40,767 nucleotides of DNA from Actinomycetota bacterium. Lineage in GTDB: Bacteria > Actinomycetota > Thermoleophilia > Gaiellales > Gaiellaceae. The stretch lies in contig JACDEU010000027.1 of assembly GCA_013816245.1 (NCBI GenBank), forward strand, positions 1-40,767. Direction: 5' to 3'. Under the pieces are notes generated by a model. That model ran no database searches and was not told the DNA's origin. It saw only the letters and a list, made by a program, of their open reading frames with translations. Shown here in pieces: positions 38,403 through 40,767 of the stretch. Both the position numbers and the translations under genes were made by a program. The stretch's first letter is position 1; each line of letters starts with the position of its first letter.

Positions 38403-40767
38403 TCAGTACGTCCGCGCCTCCGCGCGGAAGCGCCGCTGCAGGCCGGAGAGCTCGTCGCGCGGGAACGTGAGGTGCTTCGGATCGCCGTCGGAGACGTAGC
38501 GCAGCTGCGGGTTCGCCGTCAGCTGGTGCAGCCACATGTTCCAGGTGAAGTCGTTCGCGCCGTTCCACGGCAGATGCGACGAGCGGATGCGCGGGATCGC
38601 CGCCGGGTCGAACTTGACGCTGTACGGCGAGTGCGACGGCTCGGCGCCGGCGAGGAAGACGCCGAACGGCCCGTACGCCTTGCCGTCCCAGCTCCCGCGC
38701 ACCGCGAGGGACGCCGGATGCGGGATCGCGCCGAGCGGCAGCGCCATCGTGCGGATCCGGTAGCCGGACACCGCGCTCTCGATCACGTCGGCGCCCTTCG
38801 CCAGCTCCAGCTGCACCTTCGTCGCATCGAGCGTGTTTAGCGGGATGTGGTCGTATGTGTGGTCGCCGAGCTCGAACCCGTGCGCGACGAGCCAGCGCAG
38901 GATCTCCGGGCCCTGCGGGATGCCCGCGAACGGCTCGCGCAGCACGTAGAACGTCCCAGCCATCGGCCACTTCGGATGCGCCTGGACGAACTGGAGGTAG
39001 ACCCCGATCGCCGTCGTCGGCTTGATCGTCTTCCCGTCCGCCTCGTAGAAGAACTGGTACTGCGTCGAGTCGTCGAAGGTCAGCACGACCGGCGTCCACC
39101 CGGCCGGCACCTTGCCGAGGTTGCCGTCGACGAGATCCGCCGCCCGCACCGGCCAGTAGTGCCGCTGCCACAGCGTCTGCAGCTCGGTGCGAAATTCCTG
39201 CGGCGTCTGGTCGTACGCGCCGACGCGGTCGGGCCGGATCTCGTGATGCATGATCACCGGGACCACGCCGAGCTCGTTCGGCTTCAGCCCGGTCGGTGTG
39301 GCGAGCGGCGCCGCCTGCGCCCGCGCGACGGGCTTCGGCTTCGGCGCGGGCTTCGACGCCGGCGCCGCCGCGAACTCGTCGCCGCCCTGCGGCAGCTTCA
39401 TCTTCGCCACCGGCGCGTCGGCCGTCAGCGCGCCCGCGGTGTACGTCACCGCCGGATCCCAGAGCAGGTACTCGTTCACGCCGTCGTCGTGCGCCGCCTG
39501 GATCTGCGCGCGCACCTGCTCGGGCCCGTACGTGACGCCGAGCGTGAAGTCCTGCAGCCACGGCACGAGCCGCGCGCCGGTGCCGTTGACGTCGTGCTGG
39601 AACACCTTCAGCGAGCGCTGGACGATCAGGTACGGCTCGGCGTTCGGGTCGGGCACGTTGTACTCGCCGGGGCCCCAGTGCGACGGGTACACCATCGGCG
39701 ACACGTAGTCGACCTGGCGCGCGATCTGCGGGATGTCCTGCGCCACCTCGTGCGGCCGGTCGGCGGCGACGCCGAACACCGACGCACCGAGGAACGTGCC
39801 GTACGGGCGCAGCGCCAGCCGGGTCTCGTGCAGGAACTCGACGATCGCGTGCTCCGGCGTCCCGTGCAGGCCGGAGAAGACCATGCTCGAGATCGGGCCG
39901 TCGGGGCGGCGCACGTAGTCGTACAGCACGTCGTCGATGCCGTCCTTCGCGGCGGCGACGGCGATGTCGATCTGGTACTTGCGCACCTCGGGATTCGCGA
40001 AGTTGGTGAAGCCACCGTAGCCGGAGTACGCCTGTCCGTCCGGCGTCTGGATCACCCAGTCGCGCTTGCCGCTCTTCCACGCCTGCGACGCCAGCACCGG
40101 GTCGCGGAAGCAGACGAGGCGCCCGATCACGCGGATGCCCTTCGCGTGCAGCTGCGCGATCAGCGCCTTGAGGTCGTAGATCTTCCGCACGGCGCCGATC
40201 CTGCGCCCGAGCGGGATGCTCGGGTCGAAGCCGACGAGCCCGCCCTCGTCCTTGATGTCGATCTCGACCGCGTTGATGCGGCGCTGCGCGATCAGCGCGA
40301 GCACGCCGCGGCGCAGCTGCAGGTCGGCCCAGCCGTACGCGGTGACGTGCACGGCGCGGATCGGCGCGGCGGGCGTGCGCGGGACGACGCGCACCGGGAA
40401 ACGCTGCACGGCGCGGTTGCCGGCGAGGTCGGTGGCGGTCAGCGTCAGCGCGGCGGGCAGCGGCGGCGCATAGCGCACCACGAAGCGGTCGTCCTTCACC
40501 GCGACACGCTTCCCGTTGACCACGATCGTGCCGGGCTCGCTCAGCTGCCCTTCGAAGGCCAGCGGCTGCCACTGGCGCGCGACCGCGGCGCGCAGCAGGC
40601 GCACCGCGGGCGGCTGCCGGTCGACAACGAACTGGAAGCGGCGCACGGCGTGCGAGCCGAGAAAGCCGCCGCCGGCGCGAATCTCGAGCACGTGGTCGCC
40701 GTCGCCGAGCCCGCGCGGATGCAACACGAGCTCGCCGGGCTCCGGGCGCACGAGCTTCGTCACGTCC
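38403..40767 (-). CDS. DUF4015-type glycosidase-like barrel fused to a polysaccharide deacetylase (5' end outside window)
   Basis: At least 787 residues; the frame runs off the window and no signal peptide is seen, so the N-terminus is missing. The first part is a beta-rich region ending ALTLTATDLAGNRAV. A DUF4015/GHL13-like TIM barrel follows: AVHVTAYGWAD, AVEIDIKDEGG, IRVIGRLVCFRDP, DVLYDYVRRPDG, VDYVSPMVYPSHW and EYLLWDP. After an Ala/Pro/Lys-rich linker comes a polysaccharide deacetylase domain: VPVIMHHEI, VVLTFDDST (catalytic Asp pair) and ELGDHTYDH (metal His pair). Both halves act on cell-wall or capsular glycans, so this is probably an exported wall-modifying enzyme. Base composition is much richer in GC than the catabolic cluster. 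Confidence 0.88.
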   Translation of the reverse strand, partial: DVTKLVRPEPGELVLHPRGLGDGDHVLEIRAGGGFLGSHAVRRFQFVVDRQPPAVRLLRAAVARQWQPLAFEGQLSEPGTIVVNGKRVAVKDDRFVVRYAPPLPAALTLTATDLAGNRAVQRFPVRVVPRTPAAPIRAVHVTAYGWADLQLRRGVLALIAQRRINAVEIDIKDEGGLVGFDPSIPLGRRIGAVRKIYDLKALIAQLHAKGIRVIGRLVCFRDPVLASQAWKSGKRDWVIQTPDGQAYSGYGGFTNFANPEVRKYQIDIAVAAAKDGIDDVLYDYVRRPDGPISSMVFSGLHGTPEHAIVEFLHETRLALRPYGTFLGASVFGVAADRPHEVAQDIPQIARQVDYVSPMVYPSHWGPGEYNVPDPNAEPYLIVQRSLKVFQHDVNGTGARLVPWLQDFTLGVTYGPEQVRAQIQAAHDDGVNEYLLWDPAVTYTAGALTADAPVAKMKLPQGGDEFAAAPASKPAPKPKPVARAQAAPLATPTGLKPNELGVVPVIMHHEIRPDRVGAYDQTPQEFRTELQTLWQRHYWPVRAADLVDGNLGKVPAGWTPVVLTFDDSTQYQFFYEADGKTIKPTTAIGVYLQFVQAHPKWPMAGTFYVLREPFAGIPQGPEILRWLVAHGFELGDHTYDHIPLNTLDATKVQLELAKGADVIESAVSGYRIRTMALPLGAIPHPASLAVRGSWDGKAYGPFGVFLAGAEPSHSPYSVKFDPAAIPRIRSSHLPWNGANDFTWNMWLHQLTANPQLRYVSDGDPKHLTFPRDELSGLQRRFRAEARTY

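Noticed and set aside
38398..40572. A 724-residue open frame on the minus strand in another phase
   Set aside because: It is Arg/Ala-rich with no recognisable domain and is the shadow of the DUF4015-deacetylase gene, produced by extreme third-position GC bias.

Overview
The window looks like a chromosomal segment of a high-GC actinobacterium, most likely of the Thermoleophilia (Gaiellales/Solirubrobacterales) type. The basis is inference: high GC, many GTG/TTG starts, and family content (DUF1707-FHA protein, ECF sigma factors coupled to beta-propeller membrane proteins, small secreted 'PAGW' proteins, solo rve transposases). No rRNA, tRNA or CRISPR array was seen.

Layout. (1) 1-1778: two head-to-tail IS110-family elements; the second has a 5' non-coding region that could encode a bridge RNA. 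(2) 1805-13742: an envelope and signalling neighbourhood with three paralogous small secreted proteins, two ECF sigma/membrane-protein pairs with 4-nt ATGA overlaps (5495/5498 and 10177/10180), a Tat-exported beta-propeller, an FHA protein, and decaying genes (11989-13742). (3) 13743-14927: a damaged IS3-like element with 17-bp inverted ends. (4) 15092-34728: a roughly 20-kb catabolic cluster with visibly lower GC than the right flank. It contains an FMN 2-hydroxyacid dehydrogenase, a RidA protein, two FadR-type GntR regulators, a DSD1/D-threonine-aldolase-like PLP enzyme, two SDRs, an aldo/keto reductase, a complete CUT1-type ABC importer, a class III aminotransferase, a Gfo/Idh/MocA oxidoreductase, a sugar isomerase/epimerase-type TIM barrel, a neutral-ceramidase-like amidase, an FAH-family hydrolase, and two uncharacterised paralogs built from duplicated ferredoxin-like domains. 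(5) 34794-38360: a mobile-element zone with an intact rve transposase, an IS110 remnant, a truncated HIT-like gene, two 76-bp palindromic-end units, and a DUF4143 ATPase lying between those units behind four GGTAGTCTA-type repeats. (6) 38403-end: a very GC-rich gene fusing a DUF4015-type glycosidase-like barrel to a polysaccharide deacetylase.

How the catabolic genes may work together. The seven genes from 27599 down to 20712 overlap or nearly abut (binding protein, two permeases, duplicated-domain protein, ATPase, aldo/keto reductase, second duplicated-domain protein) and read as one import-and-oxidation operon. Three places carry the FadR-type palindrome TGGTNNNACCA: 16966, 29086 (with a 9/11 second copy 22 bp away) and 33698. 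They link the outlying transcription units into a probable regulon of the two GntR proteins. The enzyme set fits import and stepwise oxidation of a nitrogen-containing, probably N-acylated, sugar-like or polyhydroxylated compound. The substrate cannot be read from sequence.

Most unusual structural observations: the two equal-length (76 bp) units bracketing the DUF4143 gene; two damaged transposase copies broken at the same codon with a short palindromic unit at the break; and the operator set that ties the catabolic cluster together.
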